A stretch of DNA of 64,000 nt. Source: Naganishia liquefaciens (lineage: Eukaryota > Basidiomycota > Tremellomycetes > Filobasidiales > Filobasidiaceae). Location: NCBI GenBank assembly GCA_013423385.1, contig BLZA01000017.1, positions 186,001-250,000 on the forward strand, written 5' to 3'. The translations under genes and the position numbers were made by a program. The notes under the pieces are model-generated. The model worked only from the letters and a program-made list of their open reading frames with translations, ran no database searches and was not told the origin of the DNA. Below, piece after piece: positions 1-12,123 of the stretch. Position 1 is the first letter of the stretch. The number at the start of each line of letters is the position of its first letter.

Positions 1-3000
1 TGTCCGGACTTCGATTTTCGAAACGAAATGTCTTGGCTAAATAGCTCGGAAAAGACCCGGACTATGCCATCGTACGAGCTATCCAAGATGAATCCACCCA
101 AATTCGACAGAGTAGAGGATATTGCGGATTTGACATTCCTGAACGAAGCAAGTGTCGCGCACAACCTGAGGCTAAGATATGGCTCAGGCCTCATCTATGT
201 GAGTGGATAACGGACGGAAGGATGCAGGACTCGCTCAACGCAATTTCTTTCCATCTAACAGACATACTCAGGGTACGTTCCGGCGACGCCTCTCACTGCA
301 ACTTCCGCTCATCGTCCGAGCTCTTTAGGCTATTCTTGATCTCCATCAATCCCTATCAGAACCTGCCCCTTTACACACCTCAAATCGTCGCATCTTATCG
401 GGGTAGACGTCGAGATGATTGCGCCCCCCACATCTTCGCCACAGCTGAGAGAGCCTGGGTTCAGATGATTGAAGAGAGCACCTGTCAGAGCGTTCTCATT
501 ACGTGAGTCTGTACGACGCGCATTAAGATTCGCGCATTGAGCAACATTGATGCGACAGAGGAGAGTCGGGTGCTGGCAAAACCGAGAATACGAAAAAAGT
601 CATTCAATATCTGGCTGCCATCGCGTCGCCATATCATACACCTGAAAAGGAGGACACCAGAAATCTCGCGGCAGATATCACGCCGCCAGCGCTTCTGCGG
701 CCGCTCTCTTTTCGGGGCAAAGATGCCTTACGAGAAATCCAGAAAGATGCAGAGCATACTGGAACGCTAGAAAAGCAGATTTTGCAGGCGAATCCCATTC
801 TCGAGGCTTTCGGTAACGCTCAAACCTTACGAAACAACAATTCGAGTCGATTCGTAAGCTTCACGGGTTACTGAAGCGTGGGCCGGACTCATCCATGTCA
901 CTTGCAGGGGAAATTTATACGTATCCTATTCCAAAGTGACGGTACCATTTCCGGCGCCAACGTGGACTGGTACCTGCTTGAGAAGAGTCGAGTCACCGAT
1001 CGTAATGCCGGTGAGAGGAATTTCCACGTGTTTTACCAACTCTTGTCCTCTGGAAACAAAGGCAAAGAAATCAGGGGTATGCATCTTGTGCCGTTGCGTC
1101 AGTTAGGAAACTTACTGAACTTGATTAGACAAACTACTGTTGTCAGAGAATCCGCACGATTATGGTTTTCTGAAGCAAAGCCGGACCCAGATCGATGGCG
1201 TAGACGACTCATCTGAATGGCAGCTACTGAAGGTATAGCACACAAGGTTTGATTGCGCGAACGCTCACTGAACTTGTTGCAACAAAGTCTGCCTTCCGGA
1301 CTGTCGGCTTCTCCTACGAGGAACAATTCGACATTTTCCGAGTGCTCGCTGCGATACTACACATCGGAAATATCGCTTTACGTCAAGACAGGGCGGAGCA
1401 AGCTAGCATCACGTCCCCAGCCGAGGCGGAAAAAGTATGCCATCTGCTGGGGATCTCAGCTCAAGAATTCACAAATGCGGTTCTCCGACCAACGGTGAAA
1501 GCGGGAAGAGAAGTGGTCATTCAAGCGCGGACAAAGGCGCAGGCGGAAGATGAATTGGCGGCACTTTGCAAGACCTTGTACGAGAAGATGTTTGGCGTAA
1601 TTGTTGATAGGATCAACAAGGCTCTGGATCGTCCTGCATCAAATTCGTAAGCGAAAGCATAGGGCTCATCGATGTGGCTGTAACATTGATGCTTTGCGAT
1701 AGTCGCTTCATCGGTGTTTTGGACATTGCTGGGTTCGAGATATTTGGTAAGTCATAATCGAACTTTCTCATGCCTTGACTGATGTCAACGCGGATAGACG
1801 TGAATGGCTATGAGCAACTCATGATCAATTTCACCAACGAGCGTTTGGTGAGCACTGTTCACAAGTATACGATTGGCCCCTGACGATATCTCCTTTCTTT
1901 CTCAGCAACAAGTCAGTGATTCCTGAAAATCATCGCGGCTGGACCCACTCACATTGCTTTACAGTTTTTCAACCATCACATGTTTGTTCTCGAGCAAGAG
2001 GAATATGGCCGAGAACGCATCAATTGGCAGGTTGTCAACTTTGGCTTGGACCTGCAACCAACAATCGAGCTAATCGGGTCGATGCAACCAATGGGAATCT
2101 TGGCGACGCTAGACGACGCGTGCATCATGCCGAAAGCGACGGATCTGACATTCTTGCAAAGAGTCAAGCAAGATTGGATTCAACCAGAAAGCAAGCAGGC
2201 CGCACATTCCGGATCTAGCAATCTTGAAGCGACAAGGTTCAGCAATGGGTTCATCGTTAAGCACTATGCTGGAAGAGTCGAATACAACACGGACGGCTGG
2301 CTGCAGAAAAACAAAGATCCCATCAACGACAGTGTTGCAGGTCTTTTGTCAAGATCTACTGTTCCAGCAATTGGTAATCTGTTTTCTGACTATGCTGAGT
2401 CCGCCCAGGGACAAGGTGCAGTGACAGGAGCGAAACGAGTCAAGAGAGGCGTATTCAGGACAACTTCACAGAGGCATAGGGAACAGCTTGACTCGTTGAT
2501 CAGACAGTTACGGGCGACGCAGCCGCATTTTGTTAGGTGTATCGTGCCGAACTCGAGCAAGAAACCGAGACAGATGGATGTTCCTCTGGTTCTTGATCAA
2601 CTTCGATGTAACGGCGTACTTGAAGGCATCCGAATCGCAAGACTGGGGTATCCGAACAGGTTGCCATTCACCGAATTTAGAAATCGTTACGAGGTACTGG
2701 CTCCCGGTGTCGTTCCTCCGGGATTCATGGACGGAAGGAAGGCTTCGGTCAAGATCGTGGAGGCACTTGCTCTATTCCCTGAAAGCTACAAGATGGGCCT
2801 TACCAAGATTTTCTTCAAAGCTGGTGTACTAGCGGAACTGGAGGAGCGACGGGATGGACATCTTTACGATATCTTCGCCCGCTTCCAATCTATCGCACGA
2901 AAGCATGTCGCGCATCGCAAAATGAAGAAGTATCTGAATCGTGCCAACGCCGTGCAAACTATTCAGCGAAACGCCCGCGCTTACAATGAATTGCGGGACT

Positions 3001-6000
3001 GGCCATGGTGGCAGTTGTTTACTCAAGTCAAGCCCCTTCTTGGAGAGACGAGGGAAGACGAGGAAATGGCCAAGAGAAAGCAGGAACTTGCGCTCGCAAA
3101 GGAGCGTGCGGAACTCGAGAAGGTAGCGAATGCCAAACTCGAGGAGGAGCGTCTGAAACTCGAAACGGAAAAGAAGGCGATGATGAATGATCTTGAGACG
3201 ATTAAGTTGTCACTCGAGCAACGGGATCAGGTTGTGCAGAGCTGTAGACAGCGAGAATCGGATCAGCAGGAGGAGATCAAGGCCTTGAAGGACGACATCG
3301 ATCTCCTGGAGGAACAACTTGAACAAACGCAATCGCAGAACATGACACTCCGGGCCAGGTATGATGCACTTATTCTAGAACATAAGGCACATTTGGACAA
3401 GGACAAAAGCAATGAGGAACAGCAAAAGATGTGGCAGGACACCATATCCGACTTGTCTACAGGATTGACAGAGGCCAGATTGAAAGTTGCCGTTTTGGAA
3501 GAAGCGCGCGACGCTGCGTTAGCCGGCAAGCAGGAGCTGGAGAGGACTTTACAACGCCTGCGAGAAGATGTCGGTAGATTGAAAGAAAAGACGCTGGCGG
3601 CGGAACAGGCCGCAGAGAGTAAAGTCGTTGAAGAGCGGAGCAAGAAGTGAGTCACAGCTCAGGTCGTGGAATGAGGACTCATATTGGTTGGTACAGTCGA
3701 CAAGCTGGCCTTAGAATTCAAACGCTCGAATCGGAGCTAAAAGCACGCGACCAGCGATTATCCACCTTGTCCGCCACTACCGAAGATTATCAAGTCATGA
3801 TCAAGAAGAAGACGGCAGATCTCGCCGAGCTTCGGTCGCAGCTTGCGGCCGCGCAAGCCGAAGGATCGACTTTGCGACGCCAATTAGCTTCACAGGCGAG
3901 TCAACTCGAAGATTCTGGTAGCCGCCTCACCAAGGCGAATGCAGAACAGGAGCGAGCCAGGGCGACTCTGGCGCGAACAGAGAAAGAGCTTGACAGTTTG
4001 CGCACCTTGATGGCCGCTCGCAGGAGCGAGGAAGTTCAGCGAGCAGAGGCCGAGTCAAGCAGGGAAAAGGAGCTCCTGGCCCTGCGCGACCAAATGACGA
4101 TGCTTTCTCAAAATAACGCAACTGAACTCGACAACGCCAATAAAGCCGTGAAAGACTTAGAAGCCAAGCTCATTGTCGCAACAACTGAACTTCGAGCGAT
4201 CAAAGCAGCAAAGACGGAATCTGAAGCCAATTTGAAAGTGTTGTCACATAAGCTAGAAAGTCAACAGGCGCTCCTCAGATCGGCAGAAGCAGTCAAGCGT
4301 GGCTTGGAATCGGATTTAGCGGAAACTCGGAATCGCCTGATCGAGCAACAAGCTACACTAGCAGAAGTCACAACCACGAGAGATGTGAGTATCAAGGAAC
4401 TTGCAGCTCTGTCCTACTGACTCTTCTGCAGAGCCTTGAAAAACAATTGCGTCTCGCGGAAAGAAAGTTGGCAGACCATGAAGATGCTCTTCTCGCTACT
4501 GAAAGGCAAAAGGCTGATTGGGCACGAAAGCTCGATGTTACCTCGCGCGAATTGAAGGGCGAACGAGACAAGGCAATTCGACTGGAGACTTTGACGCAGC
4601 AATCACAGGCGCAATGCGCGGAACTTCGCGAGCATCACGGTAAACTCGCCTCAGAAGCAAAGGAGAAGGATGCCGAAATCGCTTTGCTCAGGTCGAGAGA
4701 GAACAAGACCATCATTGAGCATGTGCACGTTCTTGAAAAGGCAAAGAAGGTTACCGATCGTGAGCTGGCAGCAACGAAGCGAGAACGCGACGAGCTTGCC
4801 ACATTGGTCAAATCGCTTGACCAACACAAGGCGAGATTGATCTCCGACATCGAGGACATGGCAAAACAGAACGACATATTGCGACAGCAGGTCAACTCTT
4901 CACGCGCCGCATCCGACGAAACAGATCTGTCTGCCCAGGTCCAGGCCGAGAGACATGCTAAAGAACAGGCTCAAAATAGAGTACATGAGCTCGAGAGACA
5001 GCTCAAAGCTCGAAAAGACGTGGACGATCTTCAGAAAAGACTGGATGCGGCGGAGAGGCGGAATGACAACCTCGAGAAAGAGCTTGCCGCTCATGTCAAG
5101 GATGGTTCGCAGCTGGAGCAGCCGAAGCGCTTCTCGACTTCGCCTTCGCATGCTCGATTACTGCAAGAATTACAGTTGAACAATGAACAACTGAGAGAGC
5201 AGATGTCCGAGGAGCTCCGTCGAGGTCAGGCTGGCCTGGTGACGGATCCCAAGCGAAGGTCGATGGATCTGGCTAAACGATTGGACGGTAAGAACCGCAC
5301 GATTTCACGAAATCCTGAGGCTGACGCCGAGTTTAACAGCTGCACCGGTTGTTCCCGACGAATCTTTTGGTGATAGACATAAGTCCTGTAAGTTTCCTTT
5401 CGTAGACCATTTCTCAATACTCACCAACGTGCAGTGAAAGACGAGATCTCGCGGCTGCAGGCGAAAGCATCGCAGAGTGAAATGGCACGGCAATCAGCCG
5501 AAGCCGGAAAAGCCCTTGCGGAAGACAAGCTTCGTCAGATGCAAAAACTGGTAAGTTGTCTCCGCCTCTTGGATGGCGATGCTGACCGGAAGAGCAGATC
5601 GAAAGTACCGACTTCCAGAGTTCTGCGGTCAAGGCACATCGCTCCACGGCCGATATGGAACCCGAACGCGCCAGATATCAGAAGGATCTTCGCGACTTCG
5701 AATACACTATCTCTCAGACACGGGCCAAATATCAGAGTAGGTTGATCGCACATCATCGCCATTTCGCATTCTTACCCGCTCCATAGACGAACTTTCCAAG
5801 CTCTCCGATGATCTGGCTGCTCAGCGGGCGGATATGCTGAGGTACAAGGAGGCCAATCGACTATTGAAGGCTAAAGAAGAGGAACTCCGCCTGCAGCTAG
5901 AAGACGAGCTACACAGCTCGTCCGGATGGAAGCGAGACAGGGAGAGACTGGAGAGTCGTGTCGGTGAGTGGAAGCTCCTGGCCGGGTAGCACCGACTGAT

Positions 6001-6882
6001 ATCGCTCAGCCGACTTAAATGCTGCGCTGGAGGCGGCGACTGCAGAAACATCGAAGACGCAAGGACAACAGGTCCAGTATATCGAAGAGCTTAAGGATTT
6101 GCGCAAACGCTTAGATGAGGCGGAGTTGTGAGTGCCTTGAAGTACAAGAGGAAGCGGATTTTGCTGATTTCTCCATAGAGATAATGCTGCCTTGCGGGCG
6201 GCCAAGCAGAAGCTCGAGATGCAAAATAGCACTAGTCTTGACAAGAATGTTCGCACGTCGCACTTGAGCCAGGATCGCGTTGTGCAGCAACTTGCAAGAG
6301 AAAAGCAAGAACTCACAGCATCACTCGAGAGCATGAATGACCGTATCAGTCTAGCACGGCAAAAGCAAGCCCGTTCCGAGGCTCATGCCGCCGAATGCAT
6401 GCAGGAGCTTAACAAAGTCAGGCAGCTCAATGCTGAGGTGGATCGTCGCAATGTAGGTGGAATGGTGGCTACTCGCTTCACCGCTGACCCGTCCTAGATC
6501 TCGCTCGAGAACAAGATGAAGGCCTTACAGATCAAACTCGTCGACCTAGAGACACAATCCCTCGCCAATTCGCCTAGACCCGCCGCCGCTAAGCGTCTAG
6601 CGACAACGATGGCGGAACTTCAAGCAAAGTATGATCGCGAGGTCGAGGAGAAATTAGCACTACTCGATCAATACCGTCAGGTAGAACGTACCGCTAGGGA
6701 AATGCGCGCGAGGATCGAGGAGATCTCGCGAGACAAGAGTCGAGGGGCGTCTAATAAGGGCCCTGTTGAGACCCCCGAAATCGTTGACACAGTAAGTGTT
6801 TTACGTCTACAAAGGGCGTAAGGCTGACATCTTGCAGTCTGCTCGATTAAGGAGAACGGTAAACCTCGCCTCACATAGCTGA
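1..6882 (+). CDS. MYO1: Myosin II heavy chain (conventional myosin), 5' end outside the window
   Basis: Actin-based motor of the cytokinetic ring. The first codons in the window already read into the motor domain ([20 protein letters not shown]), so the N-terminal SH3-like part and true start lie upstream. About 20 short introns are inferred. After splicing the motor shows the P-loop [13 protein letters not shown] (559-600), switch I NNNSSRFGKF, switch [20 protein letters not shown], and the converter/SH region [21 protein letters not shown] is close to the class II form. The lever-arm end [13 protein letters not shown] plus [15 protein letters not shown] is typical of class II myosins. From about 3050 on the protein is a long heptad-type coiled coil to the stop at 6880-6882, as expected of a dimerising class II tail. 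About 1,900 residues are in the window. Two exons are tiny: 262-272 (TYSG) and 1906-1911 (QQ). Loop 1 looks about twice the usual length. The last exon (6838-6882) is less certain than the rest. Confidence 0.95.
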
Positions 6883-8290
6883 TGAGTCATGGACAATTGT
6901 TGTACCACTTTGGAACGTATACCACCCCACTTCCCTCTGCCTTGTCGGTCAAGGTGAGGAGGGAGAGTAGCATTTGCTCAGGTCGCAAAGGGAGTCGCGA
7001 ACACTTCTGTTTATCCCTTGACCTTGTCCTAGAGAATTGCCAGAGCAAACGCCTCGGATGAAGCGGGTCCGCATGACTGCTGGTTTGAAAGCTTCCGCCA
7101 TCGCCTTGAGAGAATTGAGATGTTCAGGCCAAGCAAGGCTACCCCGACACACCTAGACGCAAAAGCCTGCCATTGGTTATCATGCGTGTCTGAGCTGAGC
7201 AACCTTGTTGTGGATACGGATGCGATCTGTCTGATTAGGCGGTAGCAGAAGTGATGTTCGGTGTGAACGGGATCGCAGGGCATTGCCGCTTCAGAGCAAG
7301 ATGCTCTATTTTTAAAGTCACTGGAACTCACATCAGGGTTAGGTTGCCGTGTTCCAACGAGGGCTGTTAACATGTTGGCCAACTCTGACAGGTTTCGTGC
7401 ATATCGTGTCTGAAAGCTCGAGCGCAACCGTGAAAGCGCTGCAACACCCGCGTTCGAAGTTAAGGTTTCCGTCAACACATCGCCTTTGTTGCGATCTCAA
7501 GGGCTAACGGAAGCAGTCCTGGAGGGATAAGGAGGGATAGCTGGAGTAACCAGTACTTAGATTGAATGGCGATAGCATCTTATCAGTTGTAGAGTGGTCG
7601 AATGGATTTAGAATTCTGCGTTCTAGTCATCATGGTTCTCCTGGTCTAGTAGCACGCTTCTTCTCAGGCCTTGTTAGCTGTTCATGCCAGTACAGGTAGG
7701 GACGCGGAAGACGAGCATCTAGTCGCATATTCTTATGTGGATCTTCTTCGCCCAAGCGATAACAGCACTAAGGCATCGGGCAAACTCCAAGGCATCGGGC
7801 CAACTCTGCCCGTCATGAATGAATGCTCAGTCAGCGTTGGATCTGGACGACATTCCCCAGTGAATCTGGGAACGATTGTCACGCGTTTCTCCTTCATTTG
7901 TAGCAATGTTTGCCAGAACTGTCTCCGTTAAGTTGTCAAGACGAGTCTCAGAGCATGAAAATGTCACGCTGGCGGCCGACTTATGACTCCTCTTGAAAGC
8001 CTGCTTTCCAGACATGCAAGCGAGAAGTCGACAATTCTTTCCGGGTCGTCATGGGAGCCGACAGCTCTCTGGACCTGAACTGAGAATCGAACATGACACC
8101 TCAACATCAACGAGACAGACTCGCTAGCAACTCCAGAGTCTCGGATCGATCAAACCATCAACTGAAGATCGCCCGATCCCTGAGCCATTATTTATTCCTG
8201 AGACTTAAAGGATGCGCCTGAAATTTAGGGGCTAGGGGTTTGACTGTCAATAACTTTCTGAGTTTTTGTTTTCACTGCTCAACATCACAT
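6883..8290. other. Gene-poor interval after the myosin gene
   Basis: No convincing gene seen. The longest open frame (7029-7478, minus, 149 codons) has no recognisable domain and no supporting splice or codon pattern. A short imperfect tandem repeat lies at 7770-7807. Confidence 0.6.
7770..7807. repeat. Two-copy imperfect tandem repeat, period 19
   Basis: The unit AAGGCATCGGGCAAACTCC is followed directly by a second copy differing by about two bases. No function is apparent. Confidence 0.7.
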
Positions 8291-8394
8291 GGAGCTATAG
8301 TATAGTGGTTATTATATCGGATTCCAATCCAGCCCGCTTCAAAGGGCTCAAATCTGCCATCCGAGGGTCGCCTGTTCGATCCGGGCTAGCTTCA
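8291..8394 (+). tRNA. tRNA-Trp (anticodon CCA) with a 31-nt intron
   Basis: A full cloverleaf can be drawn. Acceptor GGAGCTA (8291-8297) pairs with TAGCTTC (8387-8393) with one G-T pair; discriminator is A8394. The D arm contains TAGTGGTTA. The anticodon stem TCGGA pairs with TCCGA (8360-8364), with loop TTCCAA and anticodon CCA at 8324-8326. The T arm is GCCTG-TTCGATC-CGGGC. The stem only closes if 8328-8358 is removed, which is the canonical nuclear tRNA intron position after nucleotide 37. Mature length is 73 nt before CCA addition. A T6 run follows at 8399. Confidence 0.9.
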
Positions 8395-8398
8395 TCTC

Positions 8399-8404
8399 TT
8401 TTTT
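8399..8404 (+). terminator. Pol III terminator of tRNA-Trp
   Basis: Run of six T four bases after the discriminator base, in the usual place for RNA polymerase III termination. Confidence 0.8.
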
Positions 8405-8429
8405 GCTCTTTTGTGGCCGAATGTTTGCA

Positions 8430-8585
8430 CTTGGAGCGACAACTCGGGTGTCAAACAATAGCCTCGACTCTGGGCTATCTGCTGGAACAAGTTTCGGCTG
8501 GATAGCGTCAGAACTGACAGAGTAGCAGGGGACGCAAGTGGACCATCGTGTTTTTGAGTTCGTCATCTAGATTTGATGCATGGCT
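8430..8585. repeat. Direct repeat copy A (about 155 bp)
   Basis: Closely similar to copy B (8605-8756). Shared landmarks are AATAGCCTCGACTCTG, GTTTCGGCTGGATAGCGTCA and AAGTGGACCAT. Read on the minus strand both copies resemble a stretch of the open frame at 8857-9315 (DDELKNTMVHLRPL here against NDEVRKMMAHLHRL), but neither copy stays open. Confidence 0.8.
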
Positions 8586-8604
8586 GAGCCAATGCTGACA
8601 CCGG

Positions 8605-8756
8605 AAGAGACGTCTTTGGTGTCGGAAATAGCCTCGACTCTGAGCTATCTGCTGAAATAAGTTTCGGCTGGATAGCGTCAGAATTGCCAGAGAGACAGAA
8701 GACGGAAGTGGACCATGGTGTTTTTCGTTTCGTCACCTAGACGTGATTCTTGGATG
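8605..8756. repeat. Direct repeat copy B (about 150 bp)
   Basis: Second copy of the unit at 8430-8585, same orientation, separated by about 20 bp. By eye well over three quarters of positions match in the core. The minus-strand peptide GDETKNTMVHFRLLSLWQF corresponds to NDEVRKMMAHLHRLSLCRF of copy C. Confidence 0.8.
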
Positions 8757-8856
8757 GATTTCTTCCTGTGAAAAGTCTTTCCCCGGGCGGTGCAGTGTCT
8801 TCGACGAATGGCCCTGAGAAGGGCGTTCCAGTCCCTCTTCCAACATTCTCAAATGC

Positions 8857-9315
8857 CTATGACAACCAAACCGGACCATCCGAGTCGCTCCACCAGGTCG
8901 AGGACCATGAAGGTTCGGAAAACTGAAGTCTCGGATGCAAATTTTGAGTCTCGGATGCAAATCTCGAGAAAAAGAGGTGTCTTAGATGCGTGTTATGGCA
9001 AACAACTATCGGCATCATCGCTATCCTCTTTCCTACCGCCCTTCGGACATCTCCCCTGTTGGTATTGTAAATTAGCTCAGAGTCCCAACTAGTTACCAAA
9101 GGAGTTTCCGCCTCGATTGGGCGGAATCGACAGAGAGACAAGCGATGCAAATGAGCCATCATTTTTCTGACTTCGTCATTTTCGCGCAACCAGACTTGGT
9201 ACTCGGCCGGGCTTTCTCGCAGCGGCCAAGTCCCTGCGTCGCGCCGTGTTTTCTCGTACGAATACGTGTAGACGAACATCGTCGGCAGATCATAAGGCGT
9301 AGGAGGCGCAGACAA
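8857..9315 (-). CDS. Doubtful hypothetical protein, 152 codons
   Basis: Single open frame starting MSAPPTPYDLPTMFVYTYSY. I do not recognise a family. The first half (WPLRESPAEYQVWLREND) reads like a natural protein. The part EVRKMMAHLHRLSLCRF and the following ~40 codons (9060-9186) are the diverged third copy of the repeat present at 8430-8585 and 8605-8756, so this may be the one copy of a duplicated gene that stayed open, or the last recognisable piece of a decayed gene. No signal peptide or membrane segment is seen. The 3' half contains the 16-mer repeat and may be non-coding. Confidence 0.25.
   Translation of the reverse strand: MSAPPTPYDLPTMFVYTYSYEKTRRDAGTWPLRESPAEYQVWLRENDEVRKMMAHLHRLSLCRFRPIEAETPLVTSWDSELIYNTNRGDVRRAVGKRIAMMPIVVCHNTHLRHLFFSRFASETQNLHPRLQFSEPSWSSTWWSDSDGPVWLS
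8927..8962. repeat. Two exact copies of a 16-mer, period 20
   Basis: AGTCTCGGATGCAAAT occurs at 8927-8942 and again at 8947-8962. It lies inside the minus-strand open frame 8857-9315. Confidence 0.85.
9060..9186. repeat. Direct repeat copy C (diverged)
   Basis: On the minus strand, GACGAAGTCAGAAAAATGAT and the following GAGGCGGAAACT line up with the corresponding stretches of copies A and B without a length change over about 100 bp. Clearly more diverged than A is from B. Confidence 0.5.
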
Positions 9316-10207
9316 GCGGACACGTCGGGTCCGATACGCTACAGGAGCCTATTGCAGTCGCCAGCCACACAAACCTGATAGACACCGCTACCAGGATCTT
9401 AGTTGACCGTCAAATCGACAGAAGCTGGAGCTCCCAACACTACAGATTCCCCAATTTATACTTCTGGTTCACCTCTGCATTTCAGTCATTCTTCCGACAA
9501 TCTGCTATATCCGCCGGCTCTCTTTTGTCTCATGGTTCCATGTGGTATATGCTTTCAGGCTCTATCAAGGTGGGGACCGTTTCCCTAGAGCGCCCATTGA
9601 TACATGCGCCTGGGCATGAGTAGAAGGGCGGCTGGAGTTTGCATAGTAGCCAGATAATGGGACAAGTTATAACTCGGATCATGTCGCATGGCGTGGAGCA
9701 CGTAGTACAGCTGAGTCCGCCAAGATGTGCGCCTCCAACTCTTGCTTGGTCAGCATGACCATGTCATTTCCTCTTCATGTCTTGACGAGCTTTGCATCAT
9801 CTGTGAACTGATGTGGTCTTATCGGGGATGCCATGTCGGGCCAGCTGTCGTATGAAGAGGCCAAGGTAGATGCCAGGCCAGTACCACGACGGCAAGAAAG
9901 CTGTCAGTACCCCTCAACTACTTTCTAATGGGACACGTGACCCTTCTCCGCTATTTTCTCCGCCCCGAGCGGCGAGGTAGTTGCCGAATTGCCGGCTGTG
10001 CGTGACGACATCAAATGGCCGAGCAAGACGCCGTCAAGTCTCCGAACATGGGTTGCGAACCAAAGTTGTCTGAGCCCTGGTCGATTCCAGCCATATAGAG
10101 CCAGGCAAGATGATACTTATACGTGCTTTCGAAAGCGGAAGAAGGCGACTATGTCTGTTGCAACTTCAATATACCATCACCTGCAAATCTGCCGCAACAC
10201 AATTACG
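9316..10207. other. Intergenic, upstream of the DUF1479 gene
   Basis: No gene recognised. A CACGTG palindrome (bHLH-type site) is at 9934-9939 and a CATATAG motif sits about 110 bp before the chosen start of the next gene. Confidence 0.5.
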
Positions 10208-12123
10208 ATGCTTACGCCGCTACCAAGAACCATCTTGCGCTCTTCCGTGACGAGCTGCACGCGCTCGGCCCACGTCATTCGTATGTCCAGGGTCAAGCAT
10301 TACTCGATGGCTGCATCTACCTTGAGCACCTTGGAGAACGTAAAGGATGAACTCTTACAATCGGGTTCACGTAAACAGCGAGCAGAGGGGACCATCGCTT
10401 CCGTCTTTGCGTCGCTGTCCGGCGAAAAGGCGGTTGACCTTCCTGAACGTTTTGCAGATCTGAAGCGGTAAGCCTGGCTTCGAGATTATAAGCGTCAGTG
10501 CTCTTACCATGTCACAGCGACATACTTCACTCTACGGATTTGCAGCAGCGGGTGACTGCTGCATGGGCTGATTTATGTGGGCATCTCAAAGCAAAAGCTG
10601 ACGAAATTTCGACGAAAGGCAACTCCGTTAGTCACATGCTTACACTCTCCGTACTATCGCTAAAACCATTCTAGATCATTCCCGAGGTCGAATACCGAGA
10701 CATTGTCAAGGGTCTTGACCGAACAGCCATCGATGATATCAAGACCACCGGGGCGCTAGTCGTGCGCGGAGTTGTGCCTGAAGAACAGGTAAGGACGCCA
10801 GGTGTACTTGCGCTGGCTGGCTCGACTGATACCTTTCTAGTCACTAGAATGGCTCAACAGTATCAAAGACTACATCGCCCTCAACCCTCAGGTCAAAGGG
10901 TTTCCCGAGGACGACAAGGCTGTATATGAATTATAGTAAGAATATAATTCCCTTTTTCTTCCACTCGTTTCCAACTTGCCATTCTTCTAGTTGGTCAAAA
11001 GCTCAGCTCGAGGCGCGCTCATGCGAATCGTCACTCACCGTTCAGCGCTTCCTACTGTCGCTATTCAACAAAAACTCTACCTCGGGCGGAACAGTCTCCT
11101 TCTCCACCCCACTCACGTACTGCGACCGTCTCAGAATTCGCAGGCCAGGAGACAGTCAATTCGCACTGGGAGCCCATATGGATGGTGGCAGTGTAGAAAG
11201 ATGGGAGGATCCTACGTATCGCAGATCGTACGAGGCGATACTTGATGGTCGCTGGCGGGACCATGATTCCTGGGACATTGGTAAGCTCGCGCTGCGTCCG
11301 CGACATCTTTAACATGCTCACAGCCCTCTAGCCGGGCGTCCGACGGCAAACCAAAATCTCTATGACGGCCCTGGTTCTGTGAGTTGCAACACGTGGCTAG
11401 CGAGCCTTTCAATTGATTTCAATGCGCTTCAAGTGCGGTGTCTTCCGAGCGTTGCAAGGTTGGACAAGTCTCAGTCACACTGGCCCGAATGAAGGTACCC
11501 TCAAGGTCTATCCGGCGATTCAAGAGAGTACCGCTTACATCATTCTCCGCCCGTTCTTCAAGTGAGTTACCATTACGTCGGTGTTATGCTGGAGTGCCGA
11601 TCAATGTCTTTCCAATAGACCGATTCACCCAAAACTATCTCTGCCGCGTGATCGGTACCTCAATCCAGCCAACTGGACTCTCGATTTGGAAAGCTCGGCA
11701 TTCCCAGGCTCTCCGCTCGGGCGCAGCCAAGAGCTAAACGACGACACCCACCCGCACCTAGATCTCGACAGGACTCTGATTTCGATGAAGTCAGTCAAGC
11801 CGGGAGACCAGGTGTGGTGGCATTGCGACGGTGTGCACGCTGTGGAAAGCGAACACAACGGAAAGAACCCGTCAAGCGTCCTCTACATTCCGTCGGTGCC
11901 ATTGACTGAAGCCAACGCTCGATACGTCAAGGAACAACGCGAGCATTACCTTGGCAGGATTCCACCGCCCGATTTTCCTGGTGGTGAAGGCGAGAGCCGA
12001 TTCAGGGGAACCGGCGGCGACGAGTCCTTGAGTACGGTAGAGGGAAAACACGGTATGGGACTGACGCCACTGCCACTGGATGGAGTGGATCACGAAGAGC
12101 GTTCATTGAGGCAGACGGCGTAA
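10208..12123 (+). CDS. DUF1479 family protein, probable Fe(II)/2-oxoglutarate oxygenase fold
   Basis: About 515 residues in roughly eight exons. The start MLTPLPRTILRSSVTSCTRS gives a basic, hydroxylated N-terminus like a mitochondrial presequence; the frame is open further upstream, and MSRVKHYSMAAS is an alternative start. Family hallmarks after splicing include VPEVEYRDIVKGL, the region LTYCDRLRIRRPGDSQFALG, the HxD motif GAHMDGGSVERWEDP, the GWTSLSHTGPNEGTLKVYP stretch and PGDQVWWHCDGVHAVESEHN, whose His would complete the metal site. The C-terminus is a variable Gly/Glu-rich tail. DUF1479 proteins are double-stranded beta-helix enzymes of mostly unknown substrate, so the function here is unknown. 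The gene converges on the regulator to its right. Confidence 0.88.

Noticed and set aside
7029-7478. 149-codon open frame on the minus strand
   Set aside because: No domain, no plausible splice structure and composition like random frame; not listed as a gene.
7588-7650. tRNA-like A box (TGGTCGAATGG)
   Set aside because: No B box and no closing acceptor stem downstream.
10123-10350. 75-codon frame overlapping the DUF1479 gene in another phase
   Set aside because: Shadow of the real first exon.
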